From JAGRCP01 sp942490705 (GTDB lineage Bacteria; Chloroflexota; Anaerolineae; Caldilineales; Caldilineaceae), in assembly GCA_942490705.1 (NCBI GenBank), contig CALNXY010000007.1, forward strand, positions 62,001 to 126,000: a stretch of 64,000 nt of DNA. Reading direction: 5' to 3'. The notes beneath the pieces were generated by a model that worked only from the letters and a program-made list of their open reading frames with translations, did not search any database and was not told the DNA's origin. Positions 35,531 to 45,773 of the stretch are shown piece by piece. The translations under genes were made by a program, and so were the position numbers. Position 1 is the first letter of the stretch; every line of letters starts with the position of its first letter.

Positions 35531-36448
35531 ATGGACGCTGACCTAGATCTGCCCAAGGACTTTGTGGCGACCATAACGGCCACCTTCGATGACGGCGCCG
35601 CCTGGCTGCGTACGTTGCCGGCGCGCCTGGCCGACTGCGCGCAACGCTATGAGTTGACAATCGGCGAACCTTTCAGTCTCTCCTATAACTACGTGACGGC
35701 AGCCACCCGTGCGGACGGTCGCCCCGTCGTCCTGAAGCTGGGCGTGCCCAACCCGGAGTTGGCAACGGAAATTCTGGCGCTGCAACGCTATGGCGGGTCG
35801 GGTGTAGTCGAGCTGCTTGCGGCGGACGCTGATCGGGGCGTCTTGCTGCTGGAGCGACTGCTGCCCGGCGAGATGCTGACGACGCTCGGGGACGATGTCG
35901 CGGCCACGGCGATTGCGGCAACGCTCATGCGCCGGCTCTGGCAGCCGGTGGAGGCGGACCATCCCTTTCACACCGTCGCCGACTGGGGTCAGCGTGGTAT
36001 GCGCGAATTACGCGCCCAGTTTGACGGCGGTACCGGCCCCTTCGATCCCACGCTGGTCGCTTTGGCTGAGGAATGCTTTGTTGCTGCTGCGGATTCGGCG
36101 GATCACGTCTTGCTGCACGGCGATCTGCACCACGAAAACGTACTCTCCGCCCTTCGCGAACCGTGGATTGTCATCGATCCCAAGGGCGTCGTCGGGCCAC
36201 GCGGATACGAATGCGGCACATACTTGCGCAACCATCTGCTGACGAAACCCGATCCGGTCCGGGTGAACGCACGCCGCGTGACCCAACTGGCTGAAATCCT
36301 CGGGCTCACTCGCGCGGAGGTGCTTCGTTGGGGCGTAGCACACAATGTGCTCTCGGCCTGGTGGAGCTATGACGGCGGCGAGATCGCCGGCTCTGATGCC
36401 CTGCTCTGTGCTGCGTTCTGCGCTCAGGAGTTGGACGTAGATGATTAG
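35531..36448 (+). CDS. Aminoglycoside/hydroxyurea-resistance-type phosphotransferase
   Basis: 305 aa from ATG 35531. The APH(6)/hydroxyurea kinase family is suggested by the N-terminal helical part. The catalytic loop is LLHGDLHHENVL (Asp base, Asn metal ligand), and IVIDPKGVVGPRGYECG replaces the usual DFG-like block and is diagnostic of this family. It would phosphorylate a small hydroxyl-bearing molecule using ATP. Streptomycin-kinase activity is possible but many relatives are of unknown role. It follows ppc after 77 bases. Confidence 0.87.
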   Translation: MDADLDLPKDFVATITATFDDGAAWLRTLPARLADCAQRYELTIGEPFSLSYNYVTAATRADGRPVVLKLGVPNPELATEILALQRYGGSGVVELLAADADRGVLLLERLLPGEMLTTLGDDVAATAIAATLMRRLWQPVEADHPFHTVADWGQRGMRELRAQFDGGTGPFDPTLVALAEECFVAAADSADHVLLHGDLHHENVLSALREPWIVIDPKGVVGPRGYECGTYLRNHLLTKPDPVRVNARRVTQLAEILGLTRAEVLRWGVAHNVLSAWWSYDGGEIAGSDALLCAAFCAQELDVDD

Positions 36449-36632
36449 GTAGGCACGCCGCAGTCAGCCCCTGACATGCAAGATTGGGGAAGCTATGCTC
36501 GCTTTGTATTGCCTTGCGGGACGTCCCCGACCGTTGTGAGGGTGCATGGTATACTGCTCACGACCTGAAACGCCCTGCGCCATGAGTGGCTGGACCCTAC
36601 GGCAAGTGGATACAACCTGTGGAGGAGTTGGC

Positions 36633-37067
36633 ATGACGAAAACCTACTTTGAACCAACCCAGGAATCCGGCGCCGCGCTCTTTCGCCGCGGCATCGCCGG
36701 TGAAGTTGTGATGCTCAACCTGCTGCGTTTTCGGGAAGTCGCTGACTACGCGGCGACGCCTGAGCTGGCCCCGCCCGAGCCGATTTCAGGTCGGCAAGCG
36801 TATCAGAAATACATCGACTGCACATTGCCCTATTTGCACGAAAGCGGCGGCGAACTGCTCTTCCTTGGCGAAGGCGGCGCCTACTTGATTGGCCCCCCGG
36901 ACGAAAGGTGGGATCTGGTTATGCTCGTTCGCCAGCGTTCACTCCAGGACTTCATGGCCTTTGCCGAGCACGAGGCCTATCTGGCCGGGCTCGGCCACCG
37001 CACGGCCGCATTGGCCGACTCGCGCCTGCTGCCGTTGGAAGAGTACCGAGAGGAGAAGATTTTGTGA
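36633..37067 (+). CDS. DUF1330-like (dimeric alpha-beta barrel) protein
   Basis: 144 aa, start behind GGAGGAG. GEVVMLNLLRFREVADY and RWDLVMLVRQRSLQDFMAFAEHEAY are the recognisable blocks of DUF1330-like dimeric ferredoxin-fold proteins; GRQAYQKYI lies between them. Function unknown. The stop overlaps the start of the next gene (GTGA), so it forms an operon with two GNAT genes. Confidence 0.8.
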   Translation: MTKTYFEPTQESGAALFRRGIAGEVVMLNLLRFREVADYAATPELAPPEPISGRQAYQKYIDCTLPYLHESGGELLFLGEGGAYLIGPPDERWDLVMLVRQRSLQDFMAFAEHEAYLAGLGHRTAALADSRLLPLEEYREEKIL

Positions 37068-37507
37068 CGATCGAAATTCGCGTGTTGGGCCCAAATGACG
37101 GCCCAGTCTTACGCAACGTTGCGCCCGACGTTTTCGACAACCCGGTCGATCCCGGCCACGCCGCCGAGTTCCTGGCCGATCCGCGCCACCACATCGTCGT
37201 GGCGCTGGATGGTGAGCGGGTCGTGGGCATGGCGTCAGCGGTTGACTACGTGCATCCCGACAAGCCTGTTGAGCTGTGGATCAATGAAGTAGGCGTCGAC
37301 GATTCCTATCACCGTCAGGGCATTGGGCGGCGCTTGATGACGGCGCTCTTCGACTTAGGGCGCGAGCTCGGCTGTACCGTCGCTTGGGTCGGCACCGAGG
37401 CCGATAACGAGGCTGCGCGCGGCCTCTATGCTGCCGTCGACGGGACCGAAGATGTCGGCGTCTACTTCACGTTTGATCTTGGCAGGAACAGCGAAGCCGA
37501 TGCCTAA
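37064..37507 (+). CDS. GNAT family N-acetyltransferase
   Basis: 147 aa, GTG start overlapping the DUF1330 stop. The acetyl-CoA-binding block is VDDSYHRQGIGRRLMTALFDLG, and WINEVGV and TEADNEAARGLYAA complete the fold. It resembles aminoglycoside 3-N-acetyltransferase AAC(3)-I-like GNATs in size and spacing, but the substrate is not proven. It overlaps the next GNAT gene by 8 bases. Confidence 0.88.
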   Translation: MTIEIRVLGPNDGPVLRNVAPDVFDNPVDPGHAAEFLADPRHHIVVALDGERVVGMASAVDYVHPDKPVELWINEVGVDDSYHRQGIGRRLMTALFDLGRELGCTVAWVGTEADNEAARGLYAAVDGTEDVGVYFTFDLGRNSEADA

Positions 37508-38102
37508 CGTTGCGATTCAAGTCGGTCTGCCGGAAGCACTCCGCAGCGACGCCGCCAGACTGTATGACGAAGCGTTTGGCGCCAAACTTGCCGTCGCCGT
37601 CCGCGCCGACCAGGAACGCCTGGCGCTGATCGAAGGCGGGCTGATGCCGGCTTTTGCAATCGTTGCGCTACACGGACAAGAGCTGGCCGGCATTGCGGGC
37701 TTCCACACGTCCGCCGGCTCCCTCACCGGCGGCATCGACTACAGCGACTTGATCCACCGGCTTGGGCCCTTGCAGGGGAACTGGGCCGCGGTCATCTTTG
37801 CCCTCTATGAACGCAAGCCCGCTCCAGGCGACCTACTCATGGACGGCATCGCCGTCAGCAGCGCCTTTCGCGGCCAAGGAATCGGCGGCCGGCTGCTAGA
37901 TACGCTCTTTGACTATGGACGGACGCAAGGCTTTGAGCGAGTACGCCTGGATGTGATCGACATCAACCCGCGCGCCAAGGCGCTCTATGAACGGAAGGGC
38001 TTTGTCGCCGTCAAGACAGAGACCTTTCCCTATTTGCGCTGGCTGCTTGGCTTTGGCGGCGTGACAACCATGGAAAAGACGCTTGATCCACAAAAAGAGT
38101 GA
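37500..38102 (+). CDS. GNAT family N-acetyltransferase
   Basis: 200 aa. AVSSAFRGQGIGGRLLDTLFDYG is the acetyl-CoA-binding motif, followed by VRLDVIDINPRAKALYERKGF, the usual GNAT ending. It has an extra N-terminal segment of about 90 residues (EALRSDAARLYDEAFGAK) shared with a subgroup of small-molecule acetyltransferases. Last of the three-gene operon with the DUF1330-like and first GNAT genes. Confidence 0.88.
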   Translation: MPNVAIQVGLPEALRSDAARLYDEAFGAKLAVAVRADQERLALIEGGLMPAFAIVALHGQELAGIAGFHTSAGSLTGGIDYSDLIHRLGPLQGNWAAVIFALYERKPAPGDLLMDGIAVSSAFRGQGIGGRLLDTLFDYGRTQGFERVRLDVIDINPRAKALYERKGFVAVKTETFPYLRWLLGFGGVTTMEKTLDPQKE

Positions 38103-38148
38103 AGAGGGAGTCGAATGCTGCACGCAACCGGTGAATTTGAAGTCAACC

Positions 38149-38295
38149 CTGTCACAGATTTACGCAACGATTCATGCCGACAATGCACCGTCAATTCACG
38201 TCGCGCAGAAGTTGGGCATGCGCCTGGCGCGCCACATCGTTGACGAGGACGGCGATCCGGTCGACTACTACGTTATCCAGCGGGCAGGGTCCTAG
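38149..38295 (+). pseudogene. C-terminal remnant of a third GNAT acetyltransferase
   Basis: The frame reads LSQIYATIHADNAPSIHVAQ, then KLGMRLARHIVDEDG up to a stop at 38295, which is the last two strands and helix of a GNAT (N-x-S-x-x-x-x-x-KLGM). The acetyl-CoA-binding part is absent, so the gene is truncated. Confidence 0.6.
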
Positions 38296-38313
38296 AGCAA
38301 GGTCCTAGAGCAA
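38288..38313. repeat. 13-bp tandem duplication
   Basis: GGTCCTAGAGCAA occurs twice in tandem (38288-38300, 38301-38313), overlapping the stop codon of the GNAT remnant. Confidence 0.7.
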
Positions 38314-38341
38314 GGCAGGATCGCTCTGGACTTGCCGGCGT

Positions 38342-38410
38342 GAAACGCGAGACGTGATGCGTGATAGCGTACGGCTCAGCTACCATCACGCATCACGTTT
38401 TACGCGTTTC
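38342..38410. terminator. Two-part hairpin between GNAT operon and uxaC
   Basis: ACGTGATGCGTGAT (38352-38365) pairs with ATCACGCATCACGT (38385-38398). Outside it, GAAACGCG (38342-38349) pairs with CGCGTTTC (38403-38410). It lies between converging genes and should stop transcription from both sides. Confidence 0.75.
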
Positions 38411-38422
38411 GCCCCATCAACC

Positions 38423-39850
<1,428 letters not shown>

Positions 39851-39896
39851 TTAGAATGCTCCAAGTTTTTTTTGAGCGGATCGATGGCATAGCGGC

Positions 39897-40041
39897 ATGG
39901 AACGCGGATGACGCGGATTGGGCGGATTCTTGCAGATTTTCTACACCCACAAGCCTGAACAAAACCTCATCGTCTGATTATGCGCTCAGCCCACAAGTAA
40001 ATCCGCCAAAATCCGCTGCATCCGCTCAATCCGCGTTCCAT
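39897..40041. repeat. GCGGAT-family element with 13-bp perfect terminal inverted repeats
   Basis: ATGGAACGCGGAT (39897-39909) is matched by ATCCGCGTTCCAT (40029-40041). Inside are GACGCGGATTGGGCGGATT and, inverted, AATCCGCC, AAATCCGC and ATCCGCTC units. It fills the gap between uxaC and nagB. Confidence 0.7.
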
Positions 40042-40060
40042 CCTTCCATCCCGCGAAGAT

Positions 40061-40837
40061 CTACAAAATCTGTGCTGCGGCCTCGGCGTCCAAATAGAGG
40101 CGCACGTTGGGCTTGCGACGCAGGATCGATGACGGACATGCCTCGGTGATGGGGCCGGTCAGCGCGGCCTTGACCGCATCTGCTTTGCGCGCTTCGGGCA
40201 CAATGCAGAGCGCGCGCGTTGCCGCCAGCAGGGCCGGGATCGTCAGCGTGATGGCATGGGTCGGCACTTCATCCATGCCGCTGAAGTGACCTTCGCCCAC
40301 CTGCTGCTGCCGCGAAACGTCATCCAGGCGGACTACCTTCACCCAGACGGGATCATCGAATTCGGCGAAGGGCGGATCGTTAAAGGCGATGTGGCCATTC
40401 TCGCCGATGCCCATGGCGCAGAAGTCAGCCGGATGCTCGTGGAGCAACGCGGCATAGTCACTGCAATTGGCCTCGAGCTGCCCTGACTGGGCCGCTACAG
40501 GATAGAACGCAGCCGGTGTGATGTAGTCAAGAAAGTGGCGCTGGAGGAAGAGTGGAAAGCTGGCGGGATGGTCGGGCGGCAGGTCGATGTATTCGTCCAT
40601 GTGGAAGATGACCACCTTGGACCAGTCAACGTTGTCGATTTCGCGCAGCGCCTCAAGAAAGGTCAATTGCGAATTGCCGGTAGCGATGATAATGCTCGCT
40701 TTGCCCTTGGTCGCAATCGCGTCGCGGATTACCGTGGCAGCCTCCTGCGCAGCGGCTTGGCCCATGGCCTGGTTGGTTTGGAAGACGCTAACCGGCAGTT
40801 CTTCTACCGTCGTTTCGTAAATAGGGCGATCTGTCAT
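40061..40837 (-). CDS. nagB: Glucosamine-6-phosphate deaminase
   Basis: 258 aa. ATGNSQLTFLEAL binds the phosphate, VVIFHMDEYIDLPPDHPASF holds the catalytic Asp, and GIGENGHIAFNDPP contains the ring-opening His. It turns glucosamine-6-phosphate into fructose-6-phosphate plus ammonia. It lies 14 bases below the nagA-like gene. Some Chloroflexota relatives are annotated as 6-phosphogluconolactonase-like, but the HMDEY and GENGH motifs favour NagB. Confidence 0.93.
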   Translation of the reverse strand: MTDRPIYETTVEELPVSVFQTNQAMGQAAAQEAATVIRDAIATKGKASIIIATGNSQLTFLEALREIDNVDWSKVVIFHMDEYIDLPPDHPASFPLFLQRHFLDYITPAAFYPVAAQSGQLEANCSDYAALLHEHPADFCAMGIGENGHIAFNDPPFAEFDDPVWVKVVRLDDVSRQQQVGEGHFSGMDEVPTHAITLTIPALLAATRALCIVPEARKADAVKAALTGPITEACPSSILRRKPNVRLYLDAEAAAQIL

Positions 40838-40851
40838 GGAAGTGTGGCTCC

Positions 40852-42045
40852 TTAATTGGGTTGTGAATGCTTCTGTTCTATCCAGTGGCCGCCGATCAGG
40901 ACGCGCCAGGCGTTGAAGTCGGCGTCGAAGATGGCCAGATCTGCGTCCTTGCCTGAGGCAATGCTGCCCTTGCGATCATCCACGCCGATTACGCGTGCCG
41001 GCGTCAAGGAAGCCATGCGCACCGCCTCGACCAGGGGCACGCCGACTTTGTTGATGACGATGGGGATCATCTGGTTGACAAACGTGGTGCTGCCTGCGAA
41101 GGCCGTGTGATCAAAGAGCATGCCCACGCCGTCGTGCACTTCATACTCAAGCTCGCCCATGCGGAAGCGCGCGCCTTGCGCCAGCCCCGCACCGCTGGTG
41201 GCGTCAGAGATGATGCAAAGCCGGTCCGGGCCGATGCTGCGGTAGGCCAGCTTCATCAACGTGGGCGGCAGGTGCTTGTTGTCGGCGATCATTTCGACGG
41301 TCAGGCGTTCGTCGGTGAGCGAAACTTCGAGCAGACCCGGCTTGCGCCAGGGGCCTTCGCGCACGGTGCTGGACTGGGCGCTCCAGATGTGGATCATGTG
41401 GCTCAGGCCAGCGTCGATTAGCGGCGCGACTTCCTCTTCCTTGGCCGAGCTGTGGCCTGCCGCAGCCACGATGTCCAGGTCGACCAGCCGCGCCGTAAGC
41501 GCCGGCGCGCCGGGCAACTCCGGCGCAAAGGTAAAGATGCGGATGATGTCGTGATGGGCCAGAAGCTGCTCGACCGTGCCGTCGTCTGGATTGCGGATGT
41601 TGGCTGGATCCTGCGCCCCGGCCTGCGCCAGATTGAAGTAGGGTCCTTCGACGTGCATGCCCAGCACCTGCGCGCCTTGACGCGGCCCGGCCATCCACTC
41701 ACGGCCAAATGCCAGGCAATCAACCAGATCGGCGATAGGCGCGGTGGCCGTAGTCGCCAGCAGCGCGGTGACGCCGCGCCGTGCGTTCTCCCGGGTGATC
41801 GTCTCAAAGGCGGCGGCAGTCGGTTCGTTGAAGGTATGGCCGCGCGCGCCGTGGATGTGGATATCGATCAGCCCGGGCGTGATCAAGCGACCCGAAACGT
41901 CGATCCACTCGCCGTCGCTGCCCGCTTCGTCCACTGCTGCGATCGCCGCAATCTTGCCGTCTTCAATGATCACGGCGCGACCTTCAACGATGGCGTCGGG
42001 CAAGACGATCCTGCCATTGTGGAGTATTTTGCGTCCCTCTCTCAT
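40852..42045 (-). CDS. nagA: N-acetylglucosamine-6-phosphate deacetylase-like amidohydrolase
   Basis: 397 aa; start at ATG 42045 behind GAGGAGG. LITPGLIDIHIHGARG supplies the His-x-His, GMHVEGPYFN the metal Glu, AAGHSSA a His ligand, and CIISDATSGAG the catalytic Asp. This is the NagA order. One block differs: the H-x-x-NAM segment reads MIHIWSAQSSTVREG, so substrate preference may differ from classical NagA. It removes the acetyl group from GlcNAc-6-phosphate, feeding NagB. Confidence 0.88.
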   Translation of the reverse strand: MREGRKILHNGRIVLPDAIVEGRAVIIEDGKIAAIAAVDEAGSDGEWIDVSGRLITPGLIDIHIHGARGHTFNEPTAAAFETITRENARRGVTALLATTATAPIADLVDCLAFGREWMAGPRQGAQVLGMHVEGPYFNLAQAGAQDPANIRNPDDGTVEQLLAHHDIIRIFTFAPELPGAPALTARLVDLDIVAAAGHSSAKEEEVAPLIDAGLSHMIHIWSAQSSTVREGPWRKPGLLEVSLTDERLTVEMIADNKHLPPTLMKLAYRSIGPDRLCIISDATSGAGLAQGARFRMGELEYEVHDGVGMLFDHTAFAGSTTFVNQMIPIVINKVGVPLVEAVRMASLTPARVIGVDDRKGSIASGKDADLAIFDADFNAWRVLIGGHWIEQKHSQPN

Positions 42046-42055
42046 TGCGCCTCCT

Positions 42056-43477
42056 CTAACCGCCTGCTTCCGGCCCCACCGGGGCGAAGCGGAACATGCC
42101 ATACTGGGCCTGGGTCATGTTGTCGTCGCCCGTCTCGCGCATGATCTCCCACATGCGGGCGGCCATGGCGTCGAGCATCGGTTGCTGCGCAGGATTGGCA
42201 GCGAGGTTGCGCAGCTCGTGGGGGTCAGCATCCAGGTCATAGAGCTCGTCCTCGTCGAAGCCGTTGAAGACATACTTCATCTGCTCCTGCCAGAGGATGC
42301 GCTGGGTGTAGAAAAAGCGCTGCCCGTGACATTCGGCAAAGGCTTCTGATGCCCAGTCCATCTGTTCCGGGGACGCATCGGGTTCGAGCAACGCCTGGAA
42401 CGAACGCCCCTGGCACGGAAATTCGTCGCCGCTGGTGAGCGAAAGCAGGGTCGATCCCAGCCCCAGAAGGCTGACGATCTGAGCGTTCGTGCGTCCACGC
42501 GCGATGCCCGGCCCCCGTATGATCAGCGGCACCCGATAGGCCTCTTCAAAAGCCGGTATGCCCTTGAGCAGGAGCCGGTGCGCGCCCAAATAGTCGCCAT
42601 GGTCTGAGGTGTAGACGACGATGGTGTTTTCGGCCATGCCCAATTCGTCCAGCGTGGCCAGGATGCGCCCGACCTGGTCATCCAACATGGCGCAGTTGGC
42701 GTAATAGCAGGCGGAGGCGTCGGCGAAGTCGGGCCATTCGAGGGAGCGCCAAGCGCGCTGGATCCGCCGGTAGATGCCCGGCCGGTCATGCAGCTCATCT
42801 TCGAAGCTAGGCGGCGGCAAGATCGCGTCCCGGTCGATGCGGTCGAAGTGATCGCGCAAAGCGATGTATGGATCGTGGGGCGCTTCCGTGCTCAGGCAGA
42901 GCAGCCACGGTTGCTCCGGCGCTGCCGCTGCTTCGTGTAGAAAGTTGATGCCGTCCGAGTAGAGCCGGTACTCCGCCATACGCTCGACGGGTTGGTCGAC
43001 CACGCCGCTGACCAAAAAGTCGCCATACCCCGGTTGACGCACGCTGATGCGATGGTCCATGGGACCTGCGACGCTGACCAGCCCCTTGAGCTGCTGATAG
43101 CCCTCCACGGCGTAGGTGTCAAAGCCAAAATTCTCCAACCGGTTGCTGCGCTCGATATGCCATTTGCCAAAGTAACCCGTCCGGTAGCCTGCCTGTTGCA
43201 GCAGACGCGGCCAAAAGGGCAGATCCGGCAGAAGCCTGGCCCGGAAGTCTGGCACGGTATGGGTGCAATCGACCATGCCGTGGGCATGGGGGAGCAGTCC
43301 CGTCATGAGGCTGGCGCGTGTCGGCGAGCAGATGGGGTTAGGCGCGTAGCAGCGTTCGAACCGTGTGCCGCCGGCGGCCAGGCCGTCGAGGTTGGGCGTT
43401 GGGCAGGGCGTGCCCGGTGCGACCGTGTCCGCGCGCTGCTGGTCGCTCATGAGGAAGAGCAGATTAGGCGGACGCAT
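42056..43477 (-). CDS. Sulfatase (Cys-type)
   Basis: 473 aa; start at ATG 43477. NLLFLMSDQQRADTV gives the metal-binding Asp, ICSPTRASLMTG is the formylglycine signature (Cys 50), TGYFGKWHIE the Lys/His pair, and VYTSDHGDYLGAH the second metal block. No signal peptide, so it should act on imported sulfated sugars. Its stop is 10 bases from the nagA start, and its start overlaps the epimerase gene by 14 bases, so they are one operon. It needs a formylglycine-generating enzyme encoded elsewhere. Confidence 0.93.
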   Translation of the reverse strand: MRPPNLLFLMSDQQRADTVAPGTPCPTPNLDGLAAGGTRFERCYAPNPICSPTRASLMTGLLPHAHGMVDCTHTVPDFRARLLPDLPFWPRLLQQAGYRTGYFGKWHIERSNRLENFGFDTYAVEGYQQLKGLVSVAGPMDHRISVRQPGYGDFLVSGVVDQPVERMAEYRLYSDGINFLHEAAAAPEQPWLLCLSTEAPHDPYIALRDHFDRIDRDAILPPPSFEDELHDRPGIYRRIQRAWRSLEWPDFADASACYYANCAMLDDQVGRILATLDELGMAENTIVVYTSDHGDYLGAHRLLLKGIPAFEEAYRVPLIIRGPGIARGRTNAQIVSLLGLGSTLLSLTSGDEFPCQGRSFQALLEPDASPEQMDWASEAFAECHGQRFFYTQRILWQEQMKYVFNGFDEDELYDLDADPHELRNLAANPAQQPMLDAMAARMWEIMRETGDDNMTQAQYGMFRFAPVGPEAGG

Positions 43478-44675
43478 GGTCGTCACTTTCGTGCGTATGT
43501 TGGCTGAGCCGCCCGAGCACCTCAATCGCGTGGATGAGCGCTCGGGGCAGATGGAAGGGGTCCTTGACGGGCAGGGCGACGGTCTGGGTGAAGGGATTGC
43601 CCTGACGATCCAGCTTTTGCGTCCACTCGCCATAGTGGGGCACGGGATAGTGGCGGAAGGCATAGTCGTGGACCCGTGCATACCAGTCCAGCGTCCATGA
43701 CTCGCCGGCCTGCTCATAGGCCAGCAGCAGCGCATAGAGCGCCTCCGTTTGGGGCCACCACAGCTTGCTCTCGGCAAAGGGCCACCAGGGCGCATCACCT
43801 GCGGCATCCGTCGCCAGCAAGATGCCGCCAAAGTCTTGGTCCCACCCAAGCTCCATGTGCCAGCGGATCACCTCTACCGCCTGACGGATTCGCGACTCGT
43901 GCTGCCAGTGTTGGAAGATGTGAATCAGAAACCACATGGACTCGATGGCGTGACCGGGTACGATCGCCCGACCTTGGGGCGAGTCGATCGTCGTGTTGTC
44001 AAGGTGAATATATTCCAGCAGAAGCTGCTGGTCCGGCTGCACAAAGTTGTCGAGGATATCCTCGGCCAGCCGCAAGCCCGCCGTCAGAATCGTTTCGTCG
44101 TTGAGCAGCAATCCCAACTCGTGGAAGGTCAGCGAAAAAATCATGGCGACGCCGTGGGATTTTGTGCCCGGCGGCAGGGGATAGGGCGCAGTTGCGTAGG
44201 AGCCGGGCTCAGCCAGGCGCGCCTGTACGTTGGCATAGCTCTCCAGCGCCAACTCGATGGCCGCCCGGTCGTTTGTGGCTCGCGCGTACTCCGTCAGCCC
44301 GTAGATGGCGAAGCCGTCGGCGTAGATGCTGGTCGCTCCCTCCAGCACCTGTCCGTTTTGATCCACGGCAAAGACCCAACGTCCCTCCGCATCGCGACCA
44401 TGGGCTTCGATAAAGTCATAGATCTGGCGCGCGGCCTCAATCCACTCCGCCCGCGGCTCGATGCGGTTGTAGAGCGCAGAGAAGGTCCAGAGGGCGCGCA
44501 GTTGAGACCACATGTATTTGTCGGTGGAGAGCACATCGCCCTGATCGGAGATGCAGGTGAGGATGCCGCCATGACGTTGATCGAGCGCGTGCTCGAGCCA
44601 GAAGGGGACGACCCGTTCCAGCAGTTCGGCGCGATAGATGGCCAGCAGATCGGCAAAGCGGACGTCGACCCTCAT
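43464..44675 (-). CDS. AGE family epimerase/isomerase (N-acylglucosamine 2-epimerase-like)
   Basis: 403 aa. KYMWSQLRALWTFSALYNR, HGRDAEGRWVFAVD, GHAIESMWFLIH and WWPQTEALYALLLAYE are AGE-family blocks forming the alpha6/alpha6 barrel, with the catalytic His near GHAIES. The enzymes interconvert GlcNAc/ManNAc, or mannose/glucose/fructose. Within an operon containing NagA and NagB, amino sugar is likely. Start overlaps the Gfo/Idh/MocA stop by ATGA. Confidence 0.93.
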   Translation of the reverse strand: MRVDVRFADLLAIYRAELLERVVPFWLEHALDQRHGGILTCISDQGDVLSTDKYMWSQLRALWTFSALYNRIEPRAEWIEAARQIYDFIEAHGRDAEGRWVFAVDQNGQVLEGATSIYADGFAIYGLTEYARATNDRAAIELALESYANVQARLAEPGSYATAPYPLPPGTKSHGVAMIFSLTFHELGLLLNDETILTAGLRLAEDILDNFVQPDQQLLLEYIHLDNTTIDSPQGRAIVPGHAIESMWFLIHIFQHWQHESRIRQAVEVIRWHMELGWDQDFGGILLATDAAGDAPWWPFAESKLWWPQTEALYALLLAYEQAGESWTLDWYARVHDYAFRHYPVPHYGEWTQKLDRQGNPFTQTVALPVKDPFHLPRALIHAIEVLGRLSQHTHESDDHASA

Positions 44676-45646
44676 GCGCGCCCCAACATCTGGTCCATGA
44701 CCCAGTCGGTGCGTGCGCCGCTTGCGCCCGTGCTGGGGCACTGGTCAACGCCCATCAGTTCGTCGACGATGGTTTGGATGAGCGGCTGTTGGATGTGTAG
44801 CGGGTTGTCGATGGCAAAGCGAGTCTCACCCTCGGCGGTGGTCAGGGCGACCGGCTCGTTTCCAAAGGTGGAGAAGCTGATGCGACCCCGCTCGCCCACG
44901 ATGTCGGTGCGGTCGACCTCTTCAAAGGTCGTGAAGCACCAGATGCCCGTGCCCTGTACGCCGGAGGCAAAGGCAAAGGCGCTGCTCACGATGTCTTCGG
45001 CCGGGAAGAGGCCGGCCTGGTTGCCTGCCAGGCCCTTCACGTCGACAATTGGACCGAGCGCAAAATCGAGAAAATCCAGTTGATGGGCGGCGAGATCGAC
45101 GAAGCGACCGCCGCCGGCAATCTCCGGGATCACGCGCCAGGGCAAATTGGCCGGATCAAGTTCATCGGGGCGGATGGTTTGATGAAAGGTGATCTGCACG
45201 AAGCGCACAGCGCCGATCGCGCCATCGTCTAGCAGCTCTTTGATCTTGAGAAAGCGGGGCAGCGCACGCCGGTAGTAGGCCACGAAGAGGGGAACGCCGG
45301 CCTGGCCGCAGGCATCGATCATCTCCTGGCATTCGGCGAAGTTGAGCGCCATGGGCTTCTCGACGTAGACGGGCTTGCCGGTCTGCGCGGCCCGGAGCAC
45401 ATACGGTTTATGCGCGGAGGGCGGCGTCGCGACGTAGATCGCAGTGACGTTCGGATCGTTGATCAGCGCATCGGCGTCGTCATACCAGGCCGGCACGCCA
45501 TGCCGCTGCGCGTAGTCACGCGCCAGATCGCCATTGCGTCGCATGACCGCGACCAGATTCGAGTTGCGCGCCTTCTGAAAGCCAGGCCCGCTCTTGACCT
45601 CAGTCACGTTGCCGCAGCCGATAATGCCCCAATTCACTTGCTCCAT
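44672..45646 (-). CDS. Gfo/Idh/MocA family oxidoreductase
   Basis: 324 aa. WGIIGCGNVTEVKSGPGFQ is the NAD(P) motif, YVATPPSAHKPYVLRA and VYVEKPMAL hold the catalytic EKP, and GGGRFVDLAAHQLDFLDFALG is the second active-site block. It oxidises or reduces a sugar, cyclitol or glycoside. It forms an overlapping pair with the AGE epimerase. ATG at 45646 is chosen; a GTG one codon upstream is possible. Confidence 0.92.
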   Translation of the reverse strand: MEQVNWGIIGCGNVTEVKSGPGFQKARNSNLVAVMRRNGDLARDYAQRHGVPAWYDDADALINDPNVTAIYVATPPSAHKPYVLRAAQTGKPVYVEKPMALNFAECQEMIDACGQAGVPLFVAYYRRALPRFLKIKELLDDGAIGAVRFVQITFHQTIRPDELDPANLPWRVIPEIAGGGRFVDLAAHQLDFLDFALGPIVDVKGLAGNQAGLFPAEDIVSSAFAFASGVQGTGIWCFTTFEEVDRTDIVGERGRISFSTFGNEPVALTTAEGETRFAIDNPLHIQQPLIQTIVDELMGVDQCPSTGASGARTDWVMDQMLGRA

Positions 45647-45773
45647 CACTACCCCAATCATCAAAGTTTGGTTGATATGTCTAATCTCTCGCCCAGTCCG
45701 CACGCCCTCGTGCGGCTGGAGGTCGTCCCGCATGGCGCTTTGCGCCCACAAGCGAGGGTCGGGGCGTTACATT

